Assembly (NCBI GenBank): GCA_028688145.1
Contig: JAQTYU010000002.1
Coordinates: 372,001 to 436,000 of the forward strand
Length of the DNA stretch: 64,000 nt
Direction of reading: 5' to 3'
Source: Thiotrichaceae bacterium
Lineage (GTDB): Bacteria; Pseudomonadota; Gammaproteobacteria; Beggiatoales; Beggiatoaceae
Below the pieces are notes generated by a model. That model made no database searches and had not been told where the DNA came from. It was given only the letters and a program-made list of their open reading frames with translations. This document shows positions 9,821 through 18,521 of this stretch, piece after piece. Position 1 is the stretch's first letter. Every line of letters starts with the position of its first letter. The position numbers and the translations under genes are program-made.

Positions 9821-9973
9821 ATTGCCTGTTGTACACTTAAATTAATGGTGGTGACCTGGGAGCGAGATAACGATTTATTCCGTTCCTTGACTCGGCTTTA
9901 AGGCAAGCAAAGTTAATCATTGCCCTGCATTTCTCCACGGCTTCATTACGAGCTACAAAAGCTAAGTTTTAAA

Positions 9974-11338
9974 TCACGCCGCTTTCCGCAATAAATGCCC
10001 CAAAATAGGCGGAGTCAGCAAAGTGGTCAGGGTAATCATAATCACAATCACCGCAAACATATCGTCATCAACCACGCCCAAACCTCTGCCCGTCATCGCA
10101 AAAATTAGCCCGACTTCACCGCGTGGAGCCATCCCCCAGCCAACAATCCATTTATTCACCTTGCCTGCTGCCAAACCTGCCGCCAATTTACTCACGAAAG
10201 CCAATGCAGTAATCACCAATGCCGTTGCCAGAATCGGTAAATTTGTAAAACTGTGAAGGTTAACCTGCATTCCTGTGAGCACGAAAAACAGCGGAATTAA
10301 AAAGTGTCCTAATGGATCAATGAGATTTTCAATGTGGTGATGGCGATGTTTTTCCAAAACATTTTCAACACGATCTTTCAATTCTTCATCGGCATGAATC
10401 AAGGTTTTTTGGATGTCACCATGCACGGCAGCATCTTCAAAATCTTCAAATTGCACCTTATCCAAAACCAAGCCTGCGGCAAATGCGCCGACAATCGGGG
10501 CAAGCCCCACCAAATGCGCCAAATAGGCAAAAATTAATCCGAAACAAATCACAAGGGTGAATTTCATGCTTTCGCCTGCATGAATTTTGGAAAGTTTTTT
10601 CCCGATGTAGTCCGCAGTCCATTGTCCAATCACAATTGAGCCGACTAAAAATAAGCCTGCTTTCAGGGTAATCCAACTCACTTCGCCCGCACTGACTGTG
10701 CCTGTGGTGACAATTGCAGAAACCACCGCCAAAATCACCAAGCCCATCACATCGTCAAGCACCGCAGCCCCAAGCACAATTTGCGCCTCGGGAGTATTGA
10801 GTTTACCCAAGTCTTTGAACACACGGCTAGTAATACCGATTGAGGTTGCGGTTAAGGTTGCGCCTAGAAATAAATAGGTGTTTTGGGAAAGGTTGGGCAA
10901 AATCAAAGGTGCGATAAAATACGCCAATCCAAACGGCACAATGACCCCGATGCAAGCCACTAAAAACGCCCGCATTCCGACTTTCAATATGGTGTCGATG
11001 TTGGTTTCTAAACCACTTTTAAACAGCAGCAGCACCACGCCCAATTGCGCCAAAAATGCCATCACTTCATCGGTTTTGATGGCTTCAAAATAATTAATGC
11101 CAAACAAACCTAAATTTCCAAGCAGCACCCCAATTAATAACTCGCCTAATACGGCGGGTTGTTGAATACGTTCCACGGCAAGGCTGGAAATTTTCGCGGC
11201 AATTAATAACAGCGCGATCCAAAGAAATAAACTTGCGGTGTGTCCGTCAGTTGAGGCATAGACACTGGGAACGAGGGCGCACATTCCAAATAAGATGAGT
11301 CCTATTCGTGAGCGCGAAAGTCGTGGGTTTTTTGGCAT
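9974..11338 (-). CDS. Cation:proton antiporter, CPA2/Kef family
   Basis: This 454-residue integral membrane protein has about 12-13 hydrophobic segments. An N-terminal hydrophobic leader ends near VPSVYASTDG. Recognisable features include QPAVLGELLIGVLLGNLGLFG, the QLGVVLLLFKSGLE motif, VLDDVMGLVIL with the paired Asp residues of the ion site, and APRGEVGLIFA near the C-terminus. A His-rich, charged loop (about residues 317-345, EKHRHHHIENLIDPLGH) sits between membrane segments. No TrkA-N domain is attached, so this is the short Na+/H+-type form. An AGAGGA site lies 6 nt before the ATG. Confidence 0.93.
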   Translation of the reverse strand: MPKNPRLSRSRIGLILFGMCALVPSVYASTDGHTASLFLWIALLLIAAKISSLAVERIQQPAVLGELLIGVLLGNLGLFGINYFEAIKTDEVMAFLAQLGVVLLLFKSGLETNIDTILKVGMRAFLVACIGVIVPFGLAYFIAPLILPNLSQNTYLFLGATLTATSIGITSRVFKDLGKLNTPEAQIVLGAAVLDDVMGLVILAVVSAIVTTGTVSAGEVSWITLKAGLFLVGSIVIGQWTADYIGKKLSKIHAGESMKFTLVICFGLIFAYLAHLVGLAPIVGAFAAGLVLDKVQFEDFEDAAVHGDIQKTLIHADEELKDRVENVLEKHRHHHIENLIDPLGHFLIPLFFVLTGMQVNLHSFTNLPILATALVITALAFVSKLAAGLAAGKVNKWIVGWGMAPRGEVGLIFAMTGRGLGVVDDDMFAVIVIMITLTTLLTPPILGHLLRKAA

Positions 11339-11440
11339 GAGAAATCCTCTTCATAGCGGTTCATTGATAAACTTCATTAGGGAACATGCGGGCTATGACG
11401 CGGACAATCAAGGGCGAGGGAAGTTTTGCAATCTTACTTC

Positions 11441-11523
11441 AACTGCGCCCCCAGTCCCCTAAAGAAGACTTTTAAAGATTAAGGCATTATTTTGTGTTTA
11501 GCTACCTTTAGAGGGTTGGGGGC
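11441..11523. repeat. Diverged copy of the GCGCCCC repeat family
   Basis: The copy begins AACTGCGCCCCCAGTCCCCT and ends with GAGGGTTGGGGGC. It has the same two-hairpin layout as the better copies at 14431, 26601, 31501 and 52990, but several substitutions break the hairpins. Confidence 0.6.
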
Positions 11524-11534
11524 TATTTTCAAAC

Positions 11535-11747
11535 TTATTTCTTCAGTACAAATTCAACCAGCACAATTTTTGCGATAAATCCCACAAAGCCCAGCCCTAG
11601 GGCTAAAAATAGCACGAAATAGCCGAATTTTCCCGCGTTGGAATCTTTAGCTAAGCGGTAAATGATAAACAGCATGTAGAGAATCAGCCCTAAAATTCCG
11701 AAGGTTACGAAGTGCTCTTCAAATTTCATCCAGGTTTTCACGTCCAT
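11535..11747 (-). CDS. DUF2788 family small membrane protein
   Basis: The 70-residue protein has two predicted membrane segments (FGILGLILYMLFIIYRLA and FGYFVLFLALGLGFVGFIA) joined by KDSNAGK. The pattern FEE..LTFG followed by AKxSxAGKFG matches the DUF2788 family of short proteobacterial membrane proteins, whose function is unknown. It lies 30 nt downstream of lrgB in the same direction and may be the last gene of the lrgAB transcript. Confidence 0.8.
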   Translation of the reverse strand: MDVKTWMKFEEHFVTFGILGLILYMLFIIYRLAKDSNAGKFGYFVLFLALGLGFVGFIAKIVLVEFVLKK

Positions 11748-11777
11748 AACGAAACTTTTTACCTCTGAGATACGGGT

Positions 11778-12509
11778 TTAAATACCCAATGATTTAATTA
11801 ATAAGGGCAGTAAAAACGCGCTGACAATCCCCGTTAGCCCAATCGCCAAGCCTGCAAACGCGCCTGCCAATTGGCTAATATCAAAGGCGTAGGCTGTGCC
11901 GAAACCGTGGGCACTTAAGCCTAAGGCAAAACCTTTGACGCTGTCATGACGAATATTCAGGAGTCGGTATAAAGGTGCAGCGATTAAACAGCCAATTGCA
12001 CCCGTAATCAGTACCAGCCCCGCGGTGAGTGCAGGCAAACCGCCGATTTTTTCAGAAATCCCCATCGCAATCGGAGAAGTCACCGATTTTGGGGCCAGCG
12101 ACATAATGGTTTCTCGTGACGCGCCCATCCACACTCCAACCCCGATTGCAGATAAGGCGGCGGTGGTTGCGCCCGTGAAACAGGCAATGATGATGGGGAA
12201 AAACATACGTTTCACCCAATCCAAATGATGATATAAGGGGATTGCCAGCGCGACAGTTGCTGTGCCTAATAAAAAGTGCACAAATTGCGCGCCTTTGAAA
12301 TAGGTGTCATAAGAGATGTTGGCGACTTTCAAAAAGGTGATGAGCATCGCCATGCTGAGCAACACCGGGTGAAAAAGCGCGCTTTTCCCGAGTTTTTTAT
12401 TTAACCAAACACAGCACTGAAAAGTGACCAAAGTCACTGTTAAACTCAACAAAGGGCTGGCGGCAAGATAAACCCATAATGAAGATAAGTCGGCGGGGGG
12501 ATTAGTCAT
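11778..12509 (-). CDS. lrgB: LrgB/CidB family membrane protein
   Basis: This 243-residue polytopic protein has the LrgB signature regions LAPKSVTSPIAMGISEKIGG and SAHGFGTAYAF. LrgB pairs with LrgA/CidA. The pairs were first linked to murein hydrolase control and programmed lysis, and more recently to pyruvate or glycolate movement. Its start overlaps the end of lrgA by 8 nt, so the two are translationally coupled. The pair is complete, but no LytSR-type regulator lies next to it. Confidence 0.92.
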   Translation of the reverse strand: MTNPPADLSSLWVYLAASPLLSLTVTLVTFQCCVWLNKKLGKSALFHPVLLSMAMLITFLKVANISYDTYFKGAQFVHFLLGTATVALAIPLYHHLDWVKRMFFPIIIACFTGATTAALSAIGVGVWMGASRETIMSLAPKSVTSPIAMGISEKIGGLPALTAGLVLITGAIGCLIAAPLYRLLNIRHDSVKGFALGLSAHGFGTAYAFDISQLAGAFAGLAIGLTGIVSAFLLPLLIKSLGI

Positions 12510-12864
12510 AAGGCTTCTCTTTGTCGACGTGGTGTTCCGTGAGGAATTTTAAGACGATAGCAGTCACTGCCATCGTAACAATGGTGCTCACCACCAGCGC
12601 GATACTGATCACCAACCAACCTTTAGAGATTAATTTGAAATGCTCCATTAAACCCACGCCTGCGGGCACATAGAGCAAGGCAATATTGTTTAATAGCGCG
12701 TCGCCTACCGTTTGCACGGATTTCGGCACAGAACCTTTTATAATTAAAACTATTAGTAATAACACCATACCGACTACAGGACCTGGCACGGGGAAATTGA
12801 GCAAGCGCACCAAGACTTCGCCGCAGAGTTGGCAAATTAATAAAATTGAAATTCCAAGTAACAT
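12502..12864 (-). CDS. lrgA: LrgA/CidA family holin-like membrane protein
   Basis: The 120-residue protein has four predicted membrane segments. The family motif LNFPVPGPVVGMVLLL lies near residue 21, and LLNNIALLYVPAGVGLMEH lies in the third segment. The charged C-terminal tail (EHHVDKEKPYD) is probably cytosolic. It is the first gene of the lrgA-lrgB-DUF2788 run. The ispB terminator lies upstream, so lrgA must have its own promoter in 12865-12940. Confidence 0.9.
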   Translation of the reverse strand: MLLGISILLICQLCGEVLVRLLNFPVPGPVVGMVLLLIVLIIKGSVPKSVQTVGDALLNNIALLYVPAGVGLMEHFKLISKGWLVISIALVVSTIVTMAVTAIVLKFLTEHHVDKEKPYD

Positions 12865-12940
12865 AATGACTTCCTAAGCCATTTAAAAAAATACTGTGCC
12901 TCGCTCCCTCAAAGAGAGCTGAAGAACTGATTTAATTTTT

Positions 12941-12963
12941 AAAAAAGCCTCCTTGCAGGAGGC
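12941..12963 (-). terminator. Rho-independent terminator of ispB
   Basis: On the reverse strand GCCTCCT-GCA-AGGAGGC forms a 7-bp GC-rich stem with a 3-nt loop, followed directly by six T residues. It sits 25 nt beyond the ispB stop codon. Confidence 0.88.
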
Positions 12964-12988
12964 ACAGTTTATTTGAATTTAATTTGAA

Positions 12989-13960
12989 TTAATGATTACG
13001 TTGCACCGCAAATAATGCCAAACCGTGCAAAGCATCGTGATAAACCGACGGTGGCAATTTTTCGAGCGCGGTCAGGGCGATATTTGCTTCACGTCGCGCA
13101 GCGGCGGCGGTGTAAGCAATCGCATCGGTGCTGCGAATAATTTGCATCACTTCCTCAATTTTATCTTTGCCCGCATGAATAATCGCATCCCGCAACACTT
13201 CACGTTGTTCTGGCGTACAATGTTGCATCGCATAGATTAATGGCAGTGTGGGCTTGCCTTCTGCTAAATCATCTCCGACGTTTTTCCCCATTTCCTCAGG
13301 GGTCGCGCTGTAATCGAGCACGTCATCAATTAATTGAAACGCGGTTCCCAAATGTCTGCCATAGCTTGCAATCGCGATTTCAACGGCGGGCGGTTGGTGA
13401 GTGATGACTGCGCCAAGTGCGGCGGCGGCTTCAAATAATTTTGCAGTTTTAGAGCGAATCACCTGAAAATAGGCTTCTTCGGTGGTGTCAGGTTCGTGGC
13501 AATTGAGCAGTTGTAAAACTTCGCCCTCCGCAATCACGTTAGTGGCATTGGAAAGAACTTCCATGACGCGCATATTTTTGACTTGCACCATCATTTGAAA
13601 GGCGCGGGAATATAAAAAATCGCCCACCAACACGCTGGCTTCATTGCCCCAAATGCTGTTGGCAGTTTGTTTGCCGCGCCGCAATTCTGAGGCATCGACT
13701 ACGTCATCATGCAGCAAGGTTGCGGTGTGAATAAATTCGACCACTGCTGCAAGATTAATGTGGTCTTGTCCTTTATAGCCAAAGAGTTGCGCGCTGAGCA
13801 ACACTAAGACTGGGCGTAAACGTTTGCCGCCGCTGTTGACGATGTAATGTCCTAATTGGTTGACTAGGGCGACATCTGAGCGCAATGAGTGGTGAATCAG
13901 GGCATCGACAGCTTGCATGTCGTCGCGAATTAAGGATTGGATAGCTGAAATATCCATCAT
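12989..13960 (-). CDS. ispB: Octaprenyl/polyprenyl diphosphate synthase
   Basis: This trans-type prenyltransferase of about 323 residues extends farnesyl diphosphate with isopentenyl diphosphate to make the ubiquinone side chain. The first Asp-rich motif is in LLHDDVVDASELRRG and the second is FQLIDDVLDYSA. GGKRLRPVL binds isopentenyl diphosphate. The frame extends to a GTG at 13978, but alignment to the family N-terminus (MDISAIQSLIRDDMQAV) favours one of the two adjacent ATGs at 13960/13957. It is divergent from the DUF423 gene. Confidence 0.93.
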   Translation of the reverse strand: MMDISAIQSLIRDDMQAVDALIHHSLRSDVALVNQLGHYIVNSGGKRLRPVLVLLSAQLFGYKGQDHINLAAVVEFIHTATLLHDDVVDASELRRGKQTANSIWGNEASVLVGDFLYSRAFQMMVQVKNMRVMEVLSNATNVIAEGEVLQLLNCHEPDTTEEAYFQVIRSKTAKLFEAAAALGAVITHQPPAVEIAIASYGRHLGTAFQLIDDVLDYSATPEEMGKNVGDDLAEGKPTLPLIYAMQHCTPEQREVLRDAIIHAGKDKIEEVMQIIRSTDAIAYTAAAARREANIALTALEKLPPSVYHDALHGLALFAVQRNH

Positions 13961-14023
13961 GATTGCAGAGTCGTTCACGTTAGTTAGGCATGATTAAAGT
14001 TGAATAAAGGAGCACGGTTCACA

Positions 14024-14422
14024 ATGCGAGATTGTAATGTCCGTATGGATAAAGTTTTTATTATTTTAGGCGGTATAAACGCAGCTTTAGCCGTTGCTTT
14101 GGGCGCATTTGGAGCGCATGGGCTAAAGCGCGTCCTAACGCCCGAATGGCTGACAATTTACCAAACGGGTGTTCATTATCATTTAATCCACGCGCTTGGC
14201 TTGTTATGCGTCGGCATTATTGCACAAAAGTTCACGCCTTCATGGTGGTTGAATAGCGCGGGTTACTGTTTATTAGCGGGTATTATACTGTTTTCTGGTA
14301 GCTTGTATGCACTCAGTCTCAGCGAACTTCGCTTTTTAGGGATGATTACCCCGTTTGGTGGACTGAGTTTTTTATTGGGCTGGGGATTTTTGGTGACGGC
14401 GGCTTTTAAAGAGCCGAGTTAA
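14024..14422 (+). CDS. DUF423 family membrane protein
   Basis: The 132-residue protein has four predicted membrane segments. It carries the family signature LGAFGAHGLKRVL, followed by YQTGVHYHLIHALGLL and the C-terminal ITPFGGLSFLLGW. Members (E. coli YgdD type) are inner-membrane proteins of unknown function. The frame extends to a TTG at 14000, but the ATG at 14024 lies 11 nt after a GGAG site and is preferred. A later Met (14045) is also possible. It is divergent from ispB. Confidence 0.82.
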   Translation: MRDCNVRMDKVFIILGGINAALAVALGAFGAHGLKRVLTPEWLTIYQTGVHYHLIHALGLLCVGIIAQKFTPSWWLNSAGYCLLAGIILFSGSLYALSLSELRFLGMITPFGGLSFLLGWGFLVTAAFKEPS

Positions 14423-14430
14423 ATGCTTAG

Positions 14431-14519
14431 TGCGCCCCTAAATCCCCTAAAGGGGACTTTAAAGATAAGAAAGTGTTGATGTTTTAGTCTTTAGCCCCCT
14501 TTAGGGGGTTGGGGGCGCA
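14431..14519. repeat. GCGCCCC-bordered two-hairpin repeat (best copy)
   Basis: The 89-bp unit has inverted ends TGCGCCCC and GGGGCGCA. It contains two internal hairpins, CCCCTAAAGGGG and CCCCCTTTAGGGGG. It separates the convergent DUF423 and epmB genes. Related copies are at 11441, 26601, 31501, 52990 and 54141. Confidence 0.85.
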
Positions 14520-14527
14520 TTAAGATT

Positions 14528-15535
14528 TCAAAACACAGGCAACTTATACCCCAAGCCCGCCACTTCTCGCACCAAACGCGGCACTAAATAGCCCGACAAA
14601 CGTTCACGCATTGCCTCAATCAAACTTAAAGCCTCGGTTTCAGACACTTCAAAATGTCCCGCGCCTTGCACTTTATCTAATAAATGCAAGTAATACGGCA
14701 CAACCCGCTGTTCAAATAAACGCTCATGTAATTGCACCAAACTTTCCACATCTGCATTCACGCCGCGCAACAACACCGCTTGATTAAATAGCGTAATGCC
14801 CGCATCCGCTAATTTTCGCAACGCCTGCGTCACGGAATTATCCAATTCAGCGGCATGATTGGCGTGTACTACCATTATCGTTTGTAAACGGGTTTGGGTT
14901 AAAGCTGCAATCAATTCTGGGGTGACACGTTCAGGCAGCACAATCGGCAAGCGGCTGTGAATGCGTAAACGTTGCAGATGGGGAATTGTCGCCAATAAAT
15001 TAATCAATTCCATCAGCCGACTGTCTTTGACGCTGAGCGGATCGCCACCGCTTAAAATCACTTCATGAATGCTGTTATCCGATTGAATATAATTATAAAT
15101 AGCTTGCAGTTCTGAACTATTATTCTCACGATAATCATAATGCTGGCGAAAACAATAACGGCAATGAATCGCACAGGCAGCGGTGACGATAATCAACACT
15201 CTGCCTTGATATTTGTGCAGCAAACCCGCGCCTTTACTCGCCGCATTATCGCCCACAGGGTCGGTGGTGAAATTGGCGAAGGGCAATTGTTCCGCTTGCA
15301 AAGGCAGGACTTGGCGCAACAGCGGATCGTGAATATCGCCTTTTTGCATTCGCGCCACATAACTGCGGGGCACACGCAAGTGAAAACGCGGATTTTCCCA
15401 AACCGTGTCTTGTAATAAATCTGGGGGCAACTCCAATAAAGCGAATAATTCCTGCGGATCACGCACTGCATTTTGCAAGGCTTGTTGCCAAGTGGGTAGA
15501 CGAGACTGCCAAGTGATTAAATTTTCAGTTATCAT
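14528..15535 (-). CDS. epmB: EF-P beta-lysylation enzyme, lysine 2,3-aminomutase-like radical SAM protein
   Basis: This 335-residue protein carries the radical-SAM cluster motif CAIHCRYC with Cys121, Cys125 and Cys128. ILSGGDPLSVKD follows as the SAM-binding GGDP element, and the PLP-binding region lies near the C-terminus. The short length, without the long lysine-aminomutase tails, and the position divergent from efp identify EpmB. EpmB makes (R)-beta-lysine, which EpmA attaches to EF-P. EpmA is not in the window. The ATG at 15535 leaves 72 nt to the efp start, so the promoters are back to back. Confidence 0.93.
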   Translation of the reverse strand: MITENLITWQSRLPTWQQALQNAVRDPQELFALLELPPDLLQDTVWENPRFHLRVPRSYVARMQKGDIHDPLLRQVLPLQAEQLPFANFTTDPVGDNAASKGAGLLHKYQGRVLIIVTAACAIHCRYCFRQHYDYRENNSSELQAIYNYIQSDNSIHEVILSGGDPLSVKDSRLMELINLLATIPHLQRLRIHSRLPIVLPERVTPELIAALTQTRLQTIMVVHANHAAELDNSVTQALRKLADAGITLFNQAVLLRGVNADVESLVQLHERLFEQRVVPYYLHLLDKVQGAGHFEVSETEALSLIEAMRERLSGYLVPRLVREVAGLGYKLPVF

Positions 15536-15549
15536 ATTTTGATTTTTAA

Positions 15550-15578
15550 TTGACTGCGAATAAGGTTTAGATTATAAA
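15550..15578 (+). promoter_or_regulatory. Sigma-70-like promoter for efp
   Basis: TTGACT at 15550-15555 and TATAAA at 15573-15578 are separated by 17 bp. The efp ATG follows 29 bp downstream of the -10 box. Both boxes are one base from consensus. Confidence 0.7.
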
Positions 15579-15607
15579 TCGTAATTTTCGCTTGACGAGG
15601 GCGTAGT

Positions 15608-16183
15608 ATGGCATTTTTTAGTACCAATGAATTTAAATCAGGGTTAAAAGTCATGATGGACAATGATCCCTGTGCGATTATAGAAAACGAATTTGTAAAA
15701 CCCGGTAAAGGTCAAGCCTTTAATCGTGTGAAAATCCGTAACTTGAGAACAGGACGGGTTTTAGAACGCACTTTCAAATCAGGCGACAGCTTAGAAGGTG
15801 CGGATGTTATGGATACTGAAATGCAGTATTTGTATAACGATGGCGAATTCTTTCATTTTATGGTTCCCGAATCTTTTGAACAACATGCCACTACGCCTGA
15901 AGTGGTGGGCGATGCGGCAAAATGGATCAAAGGTCAAGAAACCTGCATTATCACTTTATGGAATGGTCAACCGATTGCGGTCACACCCCCAAATTCCGTG
16001 GTTTTAACCATCACTGACACTGATCCTGGTGTGCGTGGCGATACCTCTGGCGGCGGCGGCAAACCTGCGACTTTAGAAACAGGTGCGGTGGTTCGTGTGC
16101 CTTTGTTCGTCGGTGTGGGCGAAGTGATCAAAGTGGATACGCGCACGGGTGATTATATTTCCCGCGTGAACGTTAAAGAATAA
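15608..16183 (+). CDS. efp: Translation elongation factor P
   Basis: The 191-residue protein has three EF-P beta-barrel domains: KOW-like N-terminal, OB-type central, and a C-terminal domain ending [26 protein letters not shown]. The modified lysine is Lys34 in KPGKGQAF, the form that EpmA/EpmB beta-lysylates, consistent with epmB next door. EF-P relieves ribosome stalling at polyproline stretches. A GAGGG ribosome site precedes the ATG. Length and sequence are normal for the family. Confidence 0.97.
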   Translation: MAFFSTNEFKSGLKVMMDNDPCAIIENEFVKPGKGQAFNRVKIRNLRTGRVLERTFKSGDSLEGADVMDTEMQYLYNDGEFFHFMVPESFEQHATTPEVVGDAAKWIKGQETCIITLWNGQPIAVTPPNSVVLTITDTDPGVRGDTSGGGGKPATLETGAVVRVPLFVGVGEVIKVDTRTGDYISRVNVKE

Positions 16184-16198
16184 GCTTCATTTTCAAGT

Positions 16199-16230
16199 AA
16201 CTGCGCCCCTAAATCCCCTAAGGCGCAGTT
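16199..16230. terminator. Hairpin after efp (short GCGCCCC repeat)
   Basis: AACTGCGCC pairs with GGCGCAGTT (9 bp) around a CCTAAATCCCCTAA loop, 16 nt after the efp stop. There is no T-tract. The sequence is a shortened member of the GCGCCCC repeat family and may stabilise or end the efp message. Confidence 0.45.
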
Positions 16231-16400
16231 AAGATGAGTGTTAAATCCCTGCTATTTTCCTCTCCCCGTTGAATTCCCAGCGCACTGCACGCATCAAGTA
16301 AATATTCATACAGGAAAATCCTCCTAAACCCTCTGCACGAACAGCCCATGTCCGCATTATAATGGGGCTGCTTATTCCTACATAACAAGGTTTCATAAAA

Positions 16401-18440
16401 ATGACTGTTGCCAATCCCTTACTCGCCATGCAAGGCTTACCTCCTTTTTCGCAAATTCGTCCTGAACATGTCGAAGCGGCTTTAATCGAGACTTTAAAAA
16501 ACAATCGTGCCGACATCGCCGCCGTGCTCAGCAGTGACGCGCCCCCCACTTGGGACAGCGTGATTCAGCCCTTGAATGAAATCAATGATCGTTTGAATCG
16601 GATGTGGTCGCCAATTACCCATTTACACGCCGTCGCCGACAGTGAAGAATTACGCACCGCTTATAATGCCTGTTTGCCTTTATTGTCGAATTATTACAGC
16701 GAGAATGGGCAAAATCAGCGCATGTTTGCCGCCTATAAAACGCTTTCCGAAAGTCCCGAATTTACCCAATTAGAACCCGCGCAACAACAAATTATTAACA
16801 ATGAATTACGCGATTTTCATTTGTCAGGCATTGATTTACCGCCCGAACAACAACAGCGTTATCAAGCAATTCAACAAGCACTTTCCAAATTAGCTGCCAA
16901 ATTTTCAGAAAATTTACTCGATGCCACCCACGCGTGGAAGAAGCACATTACCGACGAAAACTTGCTCAGCGGTTTGCCCGATTCTGCCAAAGCCTTGCTG
17001 CGCCAAAATGCCGAACAAGAACAGCTTGAAGGCTGGTTGGTGGGTTTAGATATTCCCTCCTACAACGCGATTATGATGTATGCCGACAACCGTGAATTGC
17101 GCCATGAGGTTTATGTGGCTTATGTGACCCGCGCCTCGGAATTATTCAGTTTGGGCACGCAATGGGACAACAGCAGCGTGATGCAAGAAACCTTAGCATT
17201 GCGTTATGAACTGGCGCAGTTGTTGGGTTTCAAAAACTATGCAGAATATTCACTTGCCACCAAAATGGCGAATTCTCCACAACAAGTCTTAGATTTTTTA
17301 CTGGATTTATCGGCTCGGGCGCGTCCGATGGGGCTGAAAGATTTAGCTGAATTGAAAGCTTTTGCCAAAACGGAACACCAGCTTGAAGATTTGGAAATGT
17401 GGGATATTCCTTATTATTCTGAAAAGCTTAAGCAGCATTGTTACTCGATTTCTCAAGAAGAGTTACGTCCTTATTTCCCCTTTGAAAAGGTGCTGTTTGG
17501 TTTATTTGAAGTGGTGAATCGTTTATATGGCATTAAGATTTTAGAACGTAAAGAGGTCGATGTTTGGCATCCTGATGTAAAGTTTTTTGAAGTGTTTGAT
17601 GCTAAAGGCGAAATCTGCGGACAATTTTATTTAGACGTATTTGCCCGCCGTGGCAAACGCAGCGGCGCGTGGATGGGTGAATGTCGGGTGCGCAAATTTG
17701 CCGCCAACAAGTTGCAATTATCCGTGGCGTATATCAATTGCAATTTCACCCCGCCCGTGGGCGACACCCCCTCTTTATTAACCCATAATGAATTAATCAC
17801 GTTGTTTCATGAATTTGGGCACGGCTTGCACCACATGTTGACCCGTGTGAATTACGCGCCTGTGTCGGGGATTAATGGGGTGTTGTGGGATGCGGTCGAG
17901 TTGCCTAGCCAATTTATGGAAAATTGGGCGTGGGAACGTGAGGCTTTGGATTTATTTTCAGGACATTATCAAACGGGCGAGACTTTGCCTGAAGATTTAT
18001 TTAACAAATTGATTGCTGCGAAGAATTTCCAATCGGGTTTATTTATGCTGCGTCAGTTGGAATTTGCGGTGTTCGATTTCCGTTTGCATTATGAATACGT
18101 GCCGAATATTGATATTCAACACTTGTTAGATGAAGTGCGTCAACAAGTTGCGGTGTTAATTCCCCCGAGCTTTAACCGTTTTCAACACAGTTTTGGACAT
18201 GTTTTTGCGGGTGGTTATGCCGCTGGCTATTACAGCTATAAGTGGGCAGAAGTGTTGTCTGCGGATGCGTTTTCCAAATTTGAGGAACACGGTATTTTCG
18301 ACCGCGCCACGGGTTTGCAATTCTTGCATTCAGTTTTAGAAAAAGGTGGCTCAGCACATCCCATGAAGTTATTTGTGGCATTTCGTGGCAGAGAACCCAA
18401 GATTGATGCCTTATTGCGGCATTCGGGCATGGCGGCTTAG
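16401..18440 (+). CDS. prlC: Oligopeptidase A (M3 metallopeptidase)
   Basis: This 679-residue cytosolic zinc endopeptidase degrades short peptides, including cleaved signal peptides. The catalytic motif is HEFGH at residues 470-474, followed by GINGVLWDAVELPSQFMENW. The N-terminus (NPLLAMQGLPPFSQIRPEHVEAAL) is typical of PrlC, and the length matches the E. coli enzyme. A possible -10 box (TATAAT, 16358-16363) lies 37 nt upstream without a good -35 box. The start has only a weak ribosome site (AAGG). Confidence 0.95.
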   Translation: MTVANPLLAMQGLPPFSQIRPEHVEAALIETLKNNRADIAAVLSSDAPPTWDSVIQPLNEINDRLNRMWSPITHLHAVADSEELRTAYNACLPLLSNYYSENGQNQRMFAAYKTLSESPEFTQLEPAQQQIINNELRDFHLSGIDLPPEQQQRYQAIQQALSKLAAKFSENLLDATHAWKKHITDENLLSGLPDSAKALLRQNAEQEQLEGWLVGLDIPSYNAIMMYADNRELRHEVYVAYVTRASELFSLGTQWDNSSVMQETLALRYELAQLLGFKNYAEYSLATKMANSPQQVLDFLLDLSARARPMGLKDLAELKAFAKTEHQLEDLEMWDIPYYSEKLKQHCYSISQEELRPYFPFEKVLFGLFEVVNRLYGIKILERKEVDVWHPDVKFFEVFDAKGEICGQFYLDVFARRGKRSGAWMGECRVRKFAANKLQLSVAYINCNFTPPVGDTPSLLTHNELITLFHEFGHGLHHMLTRVNYAPVSGINGVLWDAVELPSQFMENWAWEREALDLFSGHYQTGETLPEDLFNKLIAAKNFQSGLFMLRQLEFAVFDFRLHYEYVPNIDIQHLLDEVRQQVAVLIPPSFNRFQHSFGHVFAGGYAAGYYSYKWAEVLSADAFSKFEEHGIFDRATGLQFLHSVLEKGGSAHPMKLFVAFRGREPKIDALLRHSGMAA

Positions 18441-18454
18441 CATCATATTTTAGC

Positions 18455-18478
18455 TTCCCCCTTTGAAATAAGGGGGAA
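18455..18478. terminator. Hairpin between convergent prlC and gspL
   Basis: TTCCCCCTT pairs with AAGGGGGAA around a short loop, 15 nt after the prlC stop and 44 nt beyond the gspL stop. It could serve both genes. It belongs to the CCCCCTTT...AAAGGGGG repeat type. Confidence 0.5.
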
Positions 18479-18521
18479 TGACGTGGGAAGAAGGAAAAAC
18501 TCACTGCGACAACTAAACCAT

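Larger units (their letters stand above)
9568..9973. other. Non-coding interval with two palindromes
   Basis: I see no gene in these 406 bases. The interval holds a near-perfect AT-rich 26-bp palindrome (9671-9696) and a perfect 46-bp inverted repeat (9775-9820), listed separately. The stretch 9821-9973 shows nothing I can identify. Confidence 0.6.
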
